Positions 14,104-23,461 of a stretch of 64,000 bases of DNA are shown one piece after another. The translations under genes and the position numbers were made by a program. Position 1 is the stretch's first letter, and each line of letters begins with the position of its first letter. The stretch is from Povalibacter uvarum (lineage in GTDB: Bacteria; Pseudomonadota; Gammaproteobacteria; Steroidobacterales; Steroidobacteraceae). The notes below the pieces were generated by a model. It did no database searches and had not been told where the DNA came from. It was given only the letters and a program-made list of their open reading frames with translations. The stretch is from NCBI RefSeq assembly GCF_014202975.1, contig NZ_JACHHZ010000002.1, positions 744,001 through 808,000 on the forward strand, read 5' to 3'.

Positions 14104-15060
14104 TCATCCGGCGGTCGCGCGCTTCTCCTGCTGCAGGGGCGGATGCGATGACGATGTGCCGATCAGATCGGACACGCTCCGCATGCCGTTGCGGGACAAG
14201 TAGTCCGCGATGCCCTGATTGATTTTCGGGCAGACGAGCGGGTCGTAGAAGAGCGCCGTGCCCACGCCGACGGCCGTAGCGCCAGCGATGATGAATTCCA
14301 GTGCATCGTTGGCGGAACAGATGCCGCCCTGCCCGATGATCGGAACGTTGTGCTTACGGGCAACTTCGTACACCTGATGCACTTTCAGCAGGGCGATCGG
14401 CTTGATCGCCGGGCCGGACAGTCCGCCCTGCACATTGCCGATGATCGGGCGACGCGTGTTCACGTCGATCGCCATTCCCATCACGGTGTTGATCACCGCA
14501 AGCGCATCGGTCCCGGCTTCGATGCAGTGCCTCGCGTTCTCGCGGATGTCCGTCTGATTCGGTGAGAGTTTTGTGATCAGCGGCTTCTTCGTCACCGCGC
14601 GACAGGCAGCGACGACGCGCGCGGACATCTCGGGATAATTGCCGAACTGCACGCCGCCTTCCTTGATGTTCGGACACGAGATGTTGATCTCGATCGCGTC
14701 GATCGGCGAATCCTCGAAGCGCCGCGTCACTTCGACGTAGTCCTCGATCGTCGAACCGCAGACGTTCGCGATGAAGCGCGTCTCGCTGAAATCGAGGGTC
14801 GGCAGGATCTTCGTGACGACGTGCTCGACACCGGGATTCTGCAGGCCGATCGCGTTCAGCATGCCCATCGGCGTCTCGTACACGCGGTGCGGCGGATTGC
14901 CGAGACGCGGTTCGCGAGTCGTGCCCTTCAGCACGATCCCCCCGGCGTGACGATTGGAGAATCCTTCAACGCGCGTGTATTCCTCGCCGAACCCGACGCA
15001 GCCCGACAACAGGACGATCGGTGAGTCGAACTTGAGGCCGCAGAAGTCGATGGGAAGCAT
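14104..15060 (-). CDS. pyrD: Dihydroorotate dehydrogenase, class 1B-like
   Basis: The 318-residue FMN barrel enzyme oxidises dihydroorotate to orotate in pyrimidine synthesis. The active-site Cys129 lies in NISCPNIKEGG, which marks class 1 enzymes; the Cys and sequence fit subclass 1B. The FMN-binding segments GGLSGPAIKP and IIGQGGI are present. Class 1B enzymes normally work with the iron-sulfur flavoprotein PyrK, but no pyrK is in this window. Gammaproteobacteria commonly use the membrane class 2 enzyme instead. It converges on ntrC across 25 bp. A related dihydropyrimidine dehydrogenase-like role cannot be excluded. Confidence 0.85.
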   Translation of the reverse strand: MLPIDFCGLKFDSPIVLLSGCVGFGEEYTRVEGFSNRHAGGIVLKGTTREPRLGNPPHRVYETPMGMLNAIGLQNPGVEHVVTKILPTLDFSETRFIANVCGSTIEDYVEVTRRFEDSPIDAIEINISCPNIKEGGVQFGNYPEMSARVVAACRAVTKKPLITKLSPNQTDIRENARHCIEAGTDALAVINTVMGMAIDVNTRRPIIGNVQGGLSGPAIKPIALLKVHQVYEVARKHNVPIIGQGGICSANDALEFIIAGATAVGVGTALFYDPLVCPKINQGIADYLSRNGMRSVSDLIGTSSSHPPLQQEKRATAG

Positions 15061-15069
15061 GAGAAGGGG

Positions 15070-15202
15070 ATAGCGGATAGCGGAGGGTGGCTAGTGGTGA
15101 ATAGTGTAAGGAGGGAAGTGCTCCGCCGGTAGCCGGAGCTGCTTCGGGTGGCTTGCCGCGCAGCGATTCTGCACTATCCGCCATCCGCTATCCGCCATTC
15201 AC
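15070..15202. repeat. Imperfect inverted element of GGATAGCG words
   Basis: The left arm (15070-15106) repeats GATAGCG, GGATAGCG and ATAGTG words. The right arm (15171-15202) is a rough reverse complement made of CACTATCCG, CATCCGC and TATCCGC words. About 65 bp separates them. It fills the gap between the divergent pyrD and trmL genes. See the finding on word-repeat elements. Confidence 0.55.
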
Positions 15203-15209
15203 TTCTGCA

Positions 15210-15680
15210 ATGTTCCACATCATCCTGTATCAGCCTGAGATTCCGCCGAACACCGGCAACGTCATCCGCATGAGTGCCAACGCGGGGGCCCGGCTGCATC
15301 TGATTCGACCGATTGCCTTCGACCTGAGTGAGAAGGCGGTGCGGCGGGCGGGCATGGACTACGCGGAGCTGGCGCATGTCGAGCAATGGGATTCGCTCGG
15401 ACAGTGTCTGACGGGCCTGAACTCACCCCGCTGGTTTGCGATCTCGACTCGAGGCGTGACCCGCTACGATCAGCCGCGGTTCGCGGAAGGCGACGCATTC
15501 GTCTTCGGGCCGGAGACGCGAGGATTGCCGCAGGAGATTCTCGAATTGTGCGAAGCGACACGCCGCCTGCGCATTCCGATGCGACCCGACAATCGCAGCC
15601 TGAATCTCTCGAACGCAGTGGCGGTGGTGACTTACGAGGCCTGGCGCCAGCTCGGATTCAAAGGCGCGGAGAAGATTTGA
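15210..15680 (+). CDS. trmL: tRNA (cytidine/uridine-2'-O-)-methyltransferase TrmL
   Basis: The 156-residue SPOUT methyltransferase modifies the wobble ribose (position 34) of leucine tRNAs; E. coli TrmL is 157 residues. It begins [20 protein letters not shown]. The deep trefoil-knot motifs FGPETRGLP and [18 protein letters not shown] bind S-adenosylmethionine. The frame is open 19 codons further up, but that part comes from the repeat element, so I place the start at ATG 15210. The stop is 2 bp from the convergent gpsA stop. Confidence 0.95.
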   Translation: MFHIILYQPEIPPNTGNVIRMSANAGARLHLIRPIAFDLSEKAVRRAGMDYAELAHVEQWDSLGQCLTGLNSPRWFAISTRGVTRYDQPRFAEGDAFVFGPETRGLPQEILELCEATRRLRIPMRPDNRSLNLSNAVAVVTYEAWRQLGFKGAEKI

Positions 15681-15682
15681 GG

Positions 15683-16723
15683 CTAGCCGCTTTCCGGCTT
15701 CAGCGCCCTGCTCATCAGCTCTTTGACAGCGTCCTTCGGCGCGACGCCTTCGTGGACGACGCGGTAGATCTGTTCGGAGATCGGCATCTCGACGTTCGAA
15801 CGCATCGCAACTTCCCGCACCGCGCGGGCCGCGAGAACGCCTTCCACAACCTGCCCGATCGCCTTCTGCGCGGCGTCGATCCGCTCGCCGGCGGCGAGCG
15901 CGAGGCCGAAGCGACGATTGCGTGACTGGTTGTCCGTGCAGGTGAGCACGAGATCGCCGAGACCGGCGAGTCCCATGAACGTTTCCTTTCGGGCGCCGAG
16001 CGCGACGCCCAGTCTCGTCATTTCGACGAGGCCCCGGGTGATGAGCGCGATCCGGGTATTCGCGCCGAAACCGAGCCCGTCGGAAAGGCCGGCGCCGATG
16101 GCGAGCACGTTCTTGATGGCGCCACCGATTTCCACACCGATCACATCGGTCGATGTGTATGCGCGAAAGTTGAGCCCGGAAATTCGCTGCGCGAGCTCGC
16201 GGGCGAATACCTGGTCCTCGGCTGCGATGGTCATCGCGGTCGGCAGACCGGCACCGACTTCGCGTGCGAACGTCGGACCGGAAATCACAGCCGTAGGCAC
16301 GTCGGAGCCGAGCACCTGACCCGCGACCTGGTGAGGAAGCAAACCCGTGGACAGCTCGAAACCCTTCGTCGCCCACGCAAGACGCATCCGGGCATGACGA
16401 TGCGGCGCGATCTCCATGAGGAGGCCGCGCAGTGCATGACTGGGAACAGAGACGACGACGTCCCGATGCGTGCGCAGAACCGTCGCGAGGTCCGGCTCGA
16501 TGCTCAGTGCATCAGGAAAACGCGCATCTGGGAGATAGCGCGCATTGCAACGCTCGCGTGCCAGTTCATCGAGATGGGAACGGTCCCGGCCCCACAGCGT
16601 GGTCTGGCAGCCGGTGCGGGCGAACTGGATCGCAAGCGCGGTGCCCCATGAACCGGCACCGAGCACTGCGATCCTGTCGCCAGCAGACGCCGGCGAGCCT
16701 TCTGTCTCCGGCGTGCTGCTCAT
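15683..16723 (-). CDS. gpsA: NAD(P)-dependent glycerol-3-phosphate dehydrogenase
   Basis: The 346-residue cytosolic enzyme reduces dihydroxyacetone phosphate to sn-glycerol-3-phosphate, the backbone for phospholipids. The Rossmann motif VLGAGSWGTALA is at about 20-31. The catalytic Lys lies in IGGAIKNVLAIGAGL, and the substrate-binding GANTR follows. The N-terminal extension of about 15 residues is slightly longer than in E. coli. It ends the rhodanese-grxC-secB-gpsA run, the same order as E. coli yibN-grxC-secB-gpsA; the start is 22 bp from the secB stop. Confidence 0.97.
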   Translation of the reverse strand: MSSTPETEGSPASAGDRIAVLGAGSWGTALAIQFARTGCQTTLWGRDRSHLDELARERCNARYLPDARFPDALSIEPDLATVLRTHRDVVVSVPSHALRGLLMEIAPHRHARMRLAWATKGFELSTGLLPHQVAGQVLGSDVPTAVISGPTFAREVGAGLPTAMTIAAEDQVFARELAQRISGLNFRAYTSTDVIGVEIGGAIKNVLAIGAGLSDGLGFGANTRIALITRGLVEMTRLGVALGARKETFMGLAGLGDLVLTCTDNQSRNRRFGLALAAGERIDAAQKAIGQVVEGVLAARAVREVAMRSNVEMPISEQIYRVVHEGVAPKDAVKELMSRALKPESG

Positions 16724-16745
16724 CGCGGACCGCGTCGCAACGGCC

Positions 16746-17249
16746 TTAGTTGACCGCGCCCGCGGCGCCAGCAGCCTGCTGCTGGGCAGCCTGTGCCGCG
16801 GCCTGGGTGAAGAGAACTTCGAAATTCACCGGCGGCAGCAGGAACGGCGGGAAACCGCCCTTCGTCAGCAGGTCGGAAATGACCTGGCGCGCGTACGGCA
16901 GCAGGTAGTTCGGGCAGAAGATGCCGAGCAGGCGCTGCGCATCGGCGGCCGGCACATTGCGCATGCCGAAGGCTCCGGCCTGCTGTGCCTCGACGAGCCA
17001 CACAGTCTTGTCCGCGGCCTTTGCTTCGACACGCACCGTGAGCACGACTTCCTTCATGTCGCCGCCCAGGTCGTTCACCGAAGTGTTGAGGTTCAGGTTG
17101 ATCGTCGGATTCGCCGAGTTCGGCGCCACGCGCGGGCCGATCGGCGCTTCGAACGAAACGTCCTTCAGATAAACGGCCTGCGGGGCGAACTGCGGCGCAT
17201 TCGGATCGACCTGCCCGTTGGTGGCCGAGGGGGGAACTTCGTCAACCAT
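16746..17249 (-). CDS. secB: Protein-export chaperone SecB
   Basis: The 167-residue chaperone forms tetramers that hold precursors unfolded and deliver them to SecA. It contains FAPQAVYLKDVSFEAP near the N-terminus, the conserved LTVRVEAK strand, and the block IFCPNYLLPYARQVISDLLTKGGFPPF. The C-terminus is Ala/Gln-rich, as is usual. The gene lies between grxC and gpsA, a conserved proteobacterial order. Confidence 0.97.
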   Translation of the reverse strand: MVDEVPPSATNGQVDPNAPQFAPQAVYLKDVSFEAPIGPRVAPNSANPTINLNLNTSVNDLGGDMKEVVLTVRVEAKAADKTVWLVEAQQAGAFGMRNVPAADAQRLLGIFCPNYLLPYARQVISDLLTKGGFPPFLLPPVNFEVLFTQAAAQAAQQQAAGAAGAVN

Positions 17250-17312
17250 GATCGTGAGTCCTCGAGTCTACGTTTGAATAATCGTTCGCTGCGGATCGCG
17301 AACCTTTCGGAA

Positions 17313-17582
17313 TCAGGATGTCTGCGCGAGCAGTGCGTCGAGTTCGCCCGAGCGGTCCAGCGCGGCCAGATCGTCGTATCCCCCGACATGTCTTTCGCCG
17401 ATGAAGATCTGCGGCACCGTGCGGCGCCCGCCGCTGCGCTTCATCATCGTCTCGCGTTCGCGGTAGTCTTCGTCGACCTTGATCTCCTGCACCGCGACGC
17501 CTTTGCGTTCGAGCAGGTTGCGCGCCCGCTGACAGTAACCGCAGAACGCGGTCGAGTACATGACAACGGGAGCAGCGCTCAT
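17313..17582 (-). CDS. grxC: Glutaredoxin 3
   Basis: An 89-residue thiol-disulfide oxidoreductase with a glutathione-reduced dithiol active site, Cys14-Gly-Tyr-Cys17 (usual motif CPYC; CGYC also occurs). The glutathione-binding TVPQIFIG and GGYDDL motifs are in place. The start overlaps the stop of the rhodanese gene by ATGA (17579-17582). The spacing to secB is 63 bp. Cytoplasmic; a likely electron donor for reductive enzymes. Confidence 0.95.
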   Translation of the reverse strand: MSAAPVVMYSTAFCGYCQRARNLLERKGVAVQEIKVDEDYRERETMMKRSGGRRTVPQIFIGERHVGGYDDLAALDRSGELDALLAQTS

Positions 17583-18025
17583 GACTGCTTTGCGTCCTTC
17601 TTGCCCTTCACGAGCGGCAGGTTTTCCTGGCGCCAGGTGCGCAGGCCGCCGCGGAGGGTCGCAACCTTGCTGAAGCCCAGCGTGCGCAATGCCTTGACCG
17701 CGCTCGCCGAGGCGAAGCCGTTCTCGCAGATCACGATGACGGGCTTCTCTTTGAACTTTTTCAGGCTCTCGCCGGCCCGTTCCGCCACTTCCTTCGCGGG
17801 AATGTTCCGGGAGTCGATGATGTGGCCGGTTTCGTATTCACCGGCGTCGCGGACGTCCAGCACGAGCGCGCCGCTGTTCGCGAGCCGCACCGCGTCCCCG
17901 GTAGCAATCAGCGACGAGCCCTTGGCGCGCTCACGGATCTCGATCACGATCGCGAGAACGGCGAGAATCGCAGCCGCTGCGATCAGAAAGGGATGATTGG
18001 TGGTGTATTCGAGAAAACGACTCAT
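17579..18025 (-). CDS. Membrane-anchored rhodanese-like protein (YibN type)
   Basis: A 148-residue protein with an N-terminal transmembrane helix (about 12-30) and one rhodanese domain. The domain holds the candidate sulfur-accepting Cys100 in the loop CENGFAS, preceded by the family signature LVLDVRD. It is the homologue of E. coli YibN, which starts the yibN-grxC-secB-gpsA operon. The loop length suits sulfur rather than phosphate chemistry. The true substrate is unknown. It is the first gene of the unit; its promoter must be in the 201-bp gap to the divergent envC. Confidence 0.9.
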   Translation of the reverse strand: MSRFLEYTTNHPFLIAAAAILAVLAIVIEIRERAKGSSLIATGDAVRLANSGALVLDVRDAGEYETGHIIDSRNIPAKEVAERAGESLKKFKEKPVIVICENGFASASAVKALRTLGFSKVATLRGGLRTWRQENLPLVKGKKDAKQS

Positions 18026-18226
18026 TGCTGCAGATCATCCGGCGCCGGTGTCGCGCGAACACGAATATGGGGGCGAAGCGCTTTTTTGGAAGGTGCCCGT
18101 CCCAGGACGCGCCTTCCGCGCCGTGCAAAGCCCCGCCCAAAAAAGGGCGCAAAGTATAGCAGCGCCGGCCCGACCGATACCCGCGGAGGCTGCGTTGGCG
18201 GCCTCCTCCGAGGCCCTGTCATAACA

Positions 18227-19396
18227 ATGCGGGCCGGAGGGAAGGGTTTGCATCCACTGGCGGCACGACTGGTCATCTTCTGGATGACGCTGCTGCTGGG
18301 CAGTGGGGTCCTGGCTGCGGCGGATCCCGCGGCCAAGGAGGCGGAGCTCAAGCAGGTCCGAACCCGGATCGAGTCCATCCGCAAGTCCATTCATGCGGAT
18401 GCCGAGAAGCGCGACGCACTGGCTGTCGAAGTCCGGAAGGCCGAACTGAATGTGCAATCGGCCCGCGAACGGCTTCAGGCCGTACGCGAACAGCGTGTCG
18501 CGGCCCAACAGCGCCTGCAGTCGCTGGAAAAAGAGCGGGCCGAAACCCAGCGCAGCATCGATGCCGAACGCGATGCGCTTGCGGGTGAGCTGCGCGTCGC
18601 GTACGTAAATGGCCGCCAGGAACAGCTGAAGTTGCTGCTGAACCAGCGCGATCCCGCGCAGCTCGGCCGCATGATGGCGTGGTACAGCTATTTCGGCCGG
18701 GCACGCGCCGAGCGGATTACTTCGATCAACGAACATCTCGCCCATCTCGACCTGCTGGCCGAGAACATCACGGAAGAAACGCGGAAACTGCAGGCGCTGG
18801 AGGCCGAGCAATCGAAGGAAGTCTCGTCGCTCGCGGGGGCGCGCGACACCCGCAAGCAGACGCTCGCCAAGGTCCAATCGACGCTGCGTAACCGCAGCGA
18901 TCAGCTCGCCAAGGCCCAGCGCGAGGCGGCCGCGCTCGAAAAGCTGGTCGAGCAACTGCGCCGCGCGATCGAAGAATTCCCCGACCTCGGCGATCAACCT
19001 TTCGCCCGGGCGCGCGGTCGCCTGCCGTGGCCAGTGAAAGGGTCCGTCCTGGCGCGATTCGGCCAGCTGCGGTCGGGCGGGCCGCTCAAGTGGCAGGGAA
19101 TGGTGATCGGTGCCGATCGCGGCTCCCAGGTGCGCGCCCCCTTCCCGGGGCGCGTTGTATACGCTGACTGGCTCCCGGGCCTCGGCCTGCTGATCGTGCT
19201 CGATCACGGGGGCGGCTTCATGAGCCTCTACGGCCACAACGAACAGCTCTACCGGCGTGTCGGCGACCGGGTTGCCGCGGGTGACCCGTTGGCTGCCGTC
19301 GGGGACGCCGCCGGTTTCGGCAAACCGGGCCTGTATCTGGAGATCCGGAAGGGGCGGCAGGCGCTCGATCCGGCTCCCTGGCTCGCGAAGCCGTGA
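18227..19396 (+). CDS. envC: EnvC-like murein hydrolase activator
   Basis: A periplasmic protein of about 389 residues with a signal peptide, a long coiled coil (about 35-265) and a C-terminal LytM (M23) domain. The LytM metal ligands are not conserved: the HxH position reads LYLEIR and the first His region reads KWQGMVIG. It is thus a non-catalytic activator of AmiA/AmiB-type amidases during septum splitting. Start choices are ATG 18227 or TTG 18248; the latter has the better ribosome site, GGAGGG. Adjacency to the yibN-type operon is conserved. Three tandem 21-bp copies cross its stop codon. Confidence 0.92.
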   Translation: MRAGGKGLHPLAARLVIFWMTLLLGSGVLAAADPAAKEAELKQVRTRIESIRKSIHADAEKRDALAVEVRKAELNVQSARERLQAVREQRVAAQQRLQSLEKERAETQRSIDAERDALAGELRVAYVNGRQEQLKLLLNQRDPAQLGRMMAWYSYFGRARAERITSINEHLAHLDLLAENITEETRKLQALEAEQSKEVSSLAGARDTRKQTLAKVQSTLRNRSDQLAKAQREAAALEKLVEQLRRAIEEFPDLGDQPFARARGRLPWPVKGSVLARFGQLRSGGPLKWQGMVIGADRGSQVRAPFPGRVVYADWLPGLGLLIVLDHGGGFMSLYGHNEQLYRRVGDRVAAGDPLAAVGDAAGFGKPGLYLEIRKGRQALDPAPWLAKP

Positions 19397-19441
19397 GAAT
19401 GGCTCGCGAAGCCGTGAGAATGGCTCGCGAAGCCGTGAGAA
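19380..19441 (+). repeat. Three tandem 21-bp copies over the envC stop codon
   Basis: The unit GGCTCGCGAAGCCGTGAGAA plus T occurs at 19380-19400 and 19401-19421, and again at 19422-19441 with the last base changed. Each unit is seven codons, includes an in-frame TGA after the residues LAKP, and contains the short inverted repeat GGCT/AGCC around CGCGA. So envC has three consecutive copies of its own end. Confidence 0.9.
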
Positions 19442-19711
19442 AGCGCTGACAAGCGCAACCGACCTCATGGGCGGCTGCCCGAAATCCCTCGGGAATTCGC
19501 GGGTCCAAGCCCCCGCAAAGACGCCCGGAAAAATCCCAGGATAGTGACTGAAGTCACGGGACGCACCGCATCCCGATGCGGCAATATGTCATCACCGCTT
19601 TGGGGCTCAAAACTGCGGCCGACTTCAAGGAAGCCCCGAGATCACAGGAAGATGATCAGATTTCACGCGGAGATGAAATAAGCCCTTCAACGGGGCGGGA
19701 AGCGCACACCG
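19397..19711. other. 315-bp spacer between envC and the GGDEF/EAL gene
   Basis: Besides two 21-bp repeat copies, this stretch holds two small hairpins: GTGACT/AGTCAC at 19544-19557 and CCGCAT/ATGCGG at 19566-19581. I see no gene, no clear T tract and no recognisable riboswitch. A promoter for the GGDEF/EAL gene probably lies here, but I cannot point to it. Confidence 0.5.
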
Positions 19712-22015
19712 ATGGCGACGATTCTCGACGACGATGACACGATCGAAGCGCAATCGCTGTCGACGTCGCTCGACCCTTACGGCCAGCTGATGAAGATGCT
19801 GATGCCGCGTGCGCTGTGCATCGCAATCTACGATCGCATGGCGACGCCGCTGTGGCTCTCGGATGGTTGCGAAGGTCCCGATCTGCCGCAGCTCGTCGAA
19901 GAAGCGCTCAACTCCGCCCGCAGCGCCGAACCCGATCCTTCCGAACGCGATGGCTTCGCGCGATCGTGGGAAGGCGATACCGCTTACGTTTTCATTCTGC
20001 GCGAAGGCAACGAGCTGCTCGGTGCCGTCGCGCTGTCCTGCCGCGACAGCGGCTCCGGCGGGCGACCGTTCTCGCTGATGCTCGGCTTGCTGCGTCCGGC
20101 GCTGCAGGTTCTGAACCGCGAGCTCGTCAGCCAGTACAACATCGGCGACCTGCAGAAAAATCTCACGCTGCGCGATGGCGACCTCGCGCTGCTCCTCGAT
20201 GCCAACGGCTCGGCCGAAGGCGACGGCGATGATTTCGATCAGCTGCTGCGCAATTGCGTAACGCACCTGGACGGATCGCTTGGCGCATTGTTCGTGCCCG
20301 ACAAGAAGATCGCGTTGTCCTATTCGGCAGCGGCCTCGCATCGCCGCAACGACAACGAGTTGCTCGATCGCACCCAGCGTCACCTCTTTGCGTGGGCCCA
20401 GGTGCAGCGTCGCACACTGACACTGAACAAGGCGCCGCCGAACAGCCCGCTCGGACCCCTGCCCTACAAGATCCTCGCGTGCCCGATCCGATACGGCACC
20501 CAGCCTGTGTCGGGCATCCTGCTTCTGTTCCGCCCGCACTCGGCAGCGGATTTCGATCTGCGCCAGGCGCGCATTCTCGAAATGATGGCGCGTCGCATCG
20601 CGTACGTGCTGCAGAACGCTTACGACCCGGCGACGGGCCTGCTCACACGACCTGCTTTCGAACAGCGCGCGCTTGCGACGCTGGCCGCGGGCGACCGACA
20701 GCATTGCGTGGGCTATGCCGACGTCGATCGCTTGCACGTGATCAACGACAACTACGGCATGCACGTCGGCGATCAGGTGCTCGAGCGGATCGCCGAAGCG
20801 ATTCGCACGAATCTGCGGCCACAGATCCTGGCGTCACGAGTTTCGGGCGATCGCTTTGCCCTGTTTTTCCCGAATGCTTCGCTGCAGGAAGCTGAAGCCT
20901 TCCTGAGCACGGTCTGCCGTGCCGTCGGAGCCCTCGACTTCCGTCATGAAGGCCAGCGCATCGCGATTTCGGTGAGCTCCGGCCTCGCGATCGTTCCGCA
21001 GACGCGCTTCCCGCTTTCGCATGCACTCGCAACGGCCGAAGTTGCGTGCAAGGCGGCGAAAGATCGCGGCCGCGGTCGCGTAGAAACGTATCAGGAGCCG
21101 ATCGAGGAGCCGGTTCACCAGGAAGTCGCCGCACCGATTCCTGAACTGGTCGACGAAGAGTTGCCGGAGATCGAAGTCGCTCACCATGAGCCGACGACGC
21201 CGTTGGGCGAACTGCGCGATGCCATCGCGAATGATCGCTTCCGCATGGAAGCTCAGCCGATCGTCACGCTGGACTCCCAGAACTCGCCGCGGCGCTTCGA
21301 GCTGCTGTTGCGCATGATCGACGGCGCCGGTGAGAGCATTGCACCGAACAAGTTCTTCGCCTCGGCGGAGCGCCACCAGATCGCGACGGACATCGATCGC
21401 TGGGTCGTGCAGTACGCGCTCGAGATCCTGTCGTCGGCGGCGCCGGCCCTGCAGGGGCTGGGCGCGCATTTCTCCATCAATCTTTCCGGCCAGTCTGTCG
21501 CAGCCGAAGACTTCCCGGGCTTCCTCGCGGCGAAGCTGCGTGAGTACGAGCTGCCGCCCGGCCTGCTTTCCTTTGAAATCTCCGAGACCGCCGCTGTTGC
21601 GAACATCGTGCGCGCGGAAACACTCATTCGGCGCGTGCAGGATCTCGGGCACGGCATCGCGCTCGACGATTTCGGACGCGGCCTTTCCTCGCTCAACTAT
21701 CTCAAGTCGCTGCCTGTCTCCGATCTGAAGATCGACGGTGCGCTCGTGCGCACCCTTGCGACCAATGCGCGCTCGCAACAGACAGTGAAGGCGATCGTGC
21801 AGCTCGCCCGGTCGATGCAGCTCAAGACGACGGCAGAAAGCGTCGAGAGCGAAGCGATCCTTTCGTCGGTCGCGGGGCTGGGCGTCGACTACGTGCAGGG
21901 CTTTGCGATTGGACGGCCGCGGGCACTGGAAACCGTGCTTCAGGAGCTGTTGCGCGGCGCGCCAGGCCTGACCCGGGTGTCCGGTTCGCCGCTGATGTCG
22001 CGCCTGGCAGGTTGA
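19712..22015 (+). CDS. GGDEF/EAL domain protein, GGDEF degenerate
   Basis: A 767-residue cytoplasmic c-di-GMP protein. The N-terminal 300 residues include a GAF-like part. The GGDEF domain (about 305-460) has the active-site motif changed to SGDRF near residue 378, so cyclase activity is unlikely. The EAL domain (about 510-755) keeps most catalytic residues: ELLLR (Glu near 530), INLSG, SETA, DDFGRG, KIDG, AESVES and YVQGF. Phosphodiesterase activity is therefore plausible. The motif ELL replaces EAL. FimX-type regulators are similarly built, but a match to any one protein is not claimed. It interrupts the common envC-ctpA neighbourhood. Confidence 0.9.
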   Translation: MATILDDDDTIEAQSLSTSLDPYGQLMKMLMPRALCIAIYDRMATPLWLSDGCEGPDLPQLVEEALNSARSAEPDPSERDGFARSWEGDTAYVFILREGNELLGAVALSCRDSGSGGRPFSLMLGLLRPALQVLNRELVSQYNIGDLQKNLTLRDGDLALLLDANGSAEGDGDDFDQLLRNCVTHLDGSLGALFVPDKKIALSYSAAASHRRNDNELLDRTQRHLFAWAQVQRRTLTLNKAPPNSPLGPLPYKILACPIRYGTQPVSGILLLFRPHSAADFDLRQARILEMMARRIAYVLQNAYDPATGLLTRPAFEQRALATLAAGDRQHCVGYADVDRLHVINDNYGMHVGDQVLERIAEAIRTNLRPQILASRVSGDRFALFFPNASLQEAEAFLSTVCRAVGALDFRHEGQRIAISVSSGLAIVPQTRFPLSHALATAEVACKAAKDRGRGRVETYQEPIEEPVHQEVAAPIPELVDEELPEIEVAHHEPTTPLGELRDAIANDRFRMEAQPIVTLDSQNSPRRFELLLRMIDGAGESIAPNKFFASAERHQIATDIDRWVVQYALEILSSAAPALQGLGAHFSINLSGQSVAAEDFPGFLAAKLREYELPPGLLSFEISETAAVANIVRAETLIRRVQDLGHGIALDDFGRGLSSLNYLKSLPVSDLKIDGALVRTLATNARSQQTVKAIVQLARSMQLKTTAESVESEAILSSVAGLGVDYVQGFAIGRPRALETVLQELLRGAPGLTRVSGSPLMSRLAG

Positions 22016-22183
22016 TTGTTCTACTGGGTCGATTCTGGCGCGATTTCAGGGAATACCTGTAGCCGGTAGCCGCCGTTGTCCCGACCCGGCGCTTGTACTA
22101 TGGAAGTCAGGGCGACGTGCCTAAAGTTCGTTTCTTTCGCCTCAAGTTCGATTCGTAAGGGGTCCCGCAGGGATTTTTTGCTG

Positions 22184-23455
22184 ATGAGCCGACTCTCCAA
22201 GCCATTCCGCGCACTGCTGCTCGTTGGGACTGGTGTGATGCTAGGCACGGGTCTCTCCGTTGGCCGCAGCGTCAAGGCTGAGCGCGAGATTCCGCCGCCG
22301 CCCAAGGCGACGGCCGAACAATCCGTGCCGTGGAGAGATGCACGCTTGCTGGCCGAAGTGCTCGAACTCGTCCGCAAGGACTACGTCGATGACATCTCCG
22401 ATCAGGCCCTGATCGAAGCTGCGATCCGCGGTCTCGTTTCGGATCTCGATCCTCATTCCTCTTTCCTCGATCCCCAGGAGCTCGACGAAATCCGCATCAG
22501 CACCGCGGGCGAGTACTCGGGTGTGGGCATCGAAGTCGCTCTCGAGAACGGTGCCGTCAGCGTCGTGTCGCCGATCGAAGGTGGACCGGCCGAACGCGCG
22601 GGCGTGCTCGCAGGCGATCAGATCGTCGCGGTCGATGAAGTCCCCGTCAGCCTGGAGAACCTCAACGACACCATCGATCGGATGCGCGGCAAACCCGGCT
22701 CGACGGTGAAGATCACGATCGCGCGCAGCGAGATGCCGCAGCGCCTCGAGTTCACGCTGGCACGCGCGAACGTCCAGGTGCACAGCGTCAAACAGACGCT
22801 GCTCGAACCGGGATATGGCTACATCCAGATTTCGCATTTCAGCGAGAGCACGACGCCGGATGTGCAGAGGGCGCTGGCCAAGCTGAAGCAGCAGAGCGGC
22901 AGCGATCTGCGCGGACTCGTGCTGGACCTTCGCGACAACCCGGGCGGTCTGCTCGAAGCGGCGATCGGCGTATCGGACGTATTCCTCGAAGACGGCGTGA
23001 TCGTCACCGCGAGCGGTCGTGCCGCCGACGCGCAGTTCGAAATGGACGCACAGCCGGGCGACGACATGAACGGCGCTCCCGTCGTTGTGCTCGTGAACGG
23101 CGGCTCGGCATCGGCGTCCGAGATCGTTGCCGGCGCACTCAAGGATCATCACCGCGCGAAGATCGTGGGTCAGCAGACTTACGGCAAGGGCTCGGTGCAG
23201 ACCGTGATGCCGCTTTCCGACGGTCATGCGATCAAGCTCACGACGTCGCGGTACTACACGCCCTCCGGCGTTTCGATTCACAAAGTGGGCATCACGCCCG
23301 ATGTCGTCATCGATGCGAAAGATGTCGCCAAGCGCGAAGGCGCGGTCGCGACGAGAGATCCGGCCTCCGACTACGAGCTGCGCCTGGCGCTCGACGTGTT
23401 GAAGGACGATTCCAAAAATTCCAACGGCCCGATCCGTCAGAGCCGATTGCCTTGA
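22184..23455 (+). CDS. ctpA: Carboxy-terminal processing peptidase (S41 family)
   Basis: A 423-residue periplasmic serine protease with an N-terminal signal or anchor helix (about 10-27), a PDZ domain (about 95-180) and an S41 peptidase core. The core carries the serine motif GGSASASE and the general-base lysine motif YGKGSVQT. These enzymes trim the C-termini of envelope proteins; in Pseudomonas CtpA controls peptidoglycan hydrolases. I chose ATG 22184 because it opens the signal sequence; the frame is open 36 codons further up. It is 6 bp from the next gene. Confidence 0.93.
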   Translation: MSRLSKPFRALLLVGTGVMLGTGLSVGRSVKAEREIPPPPKATAEQSVPWRDARLLAEVLELVRKDYVDDISDQALIEAAIRGLVSDLDPHSSFLDPQELDEIRISTAGEYSGVGIEVALENGAVSVVSPIEGGPAERAGVLAGDQIVAVDEVPVSLENLNDTIDRMRGKPGSTVKITIARSEMPQRLEFTLARANVQVHSVKQTLLEPGYGYIQISHFSESTTPDVQRALAKLKQQSGSDLRGLVLDLRDNPGGLLEAAIGVSDVFLEDGVIVTASGRAADAQFEMDAQPGDDMNGAPVVVLVNGGSASASEIVAGALKDHHRAKIVGQQTYGKGSVQTVMPLSDGHAIKLTTSRYYTPSGVSIHKVGITPDVVIDAKDVAKREGAVATRDPASDYELRLALDVLKDDSKNSNGPIRQSRLP

Positions 23456-23461
23456 GGTTGC

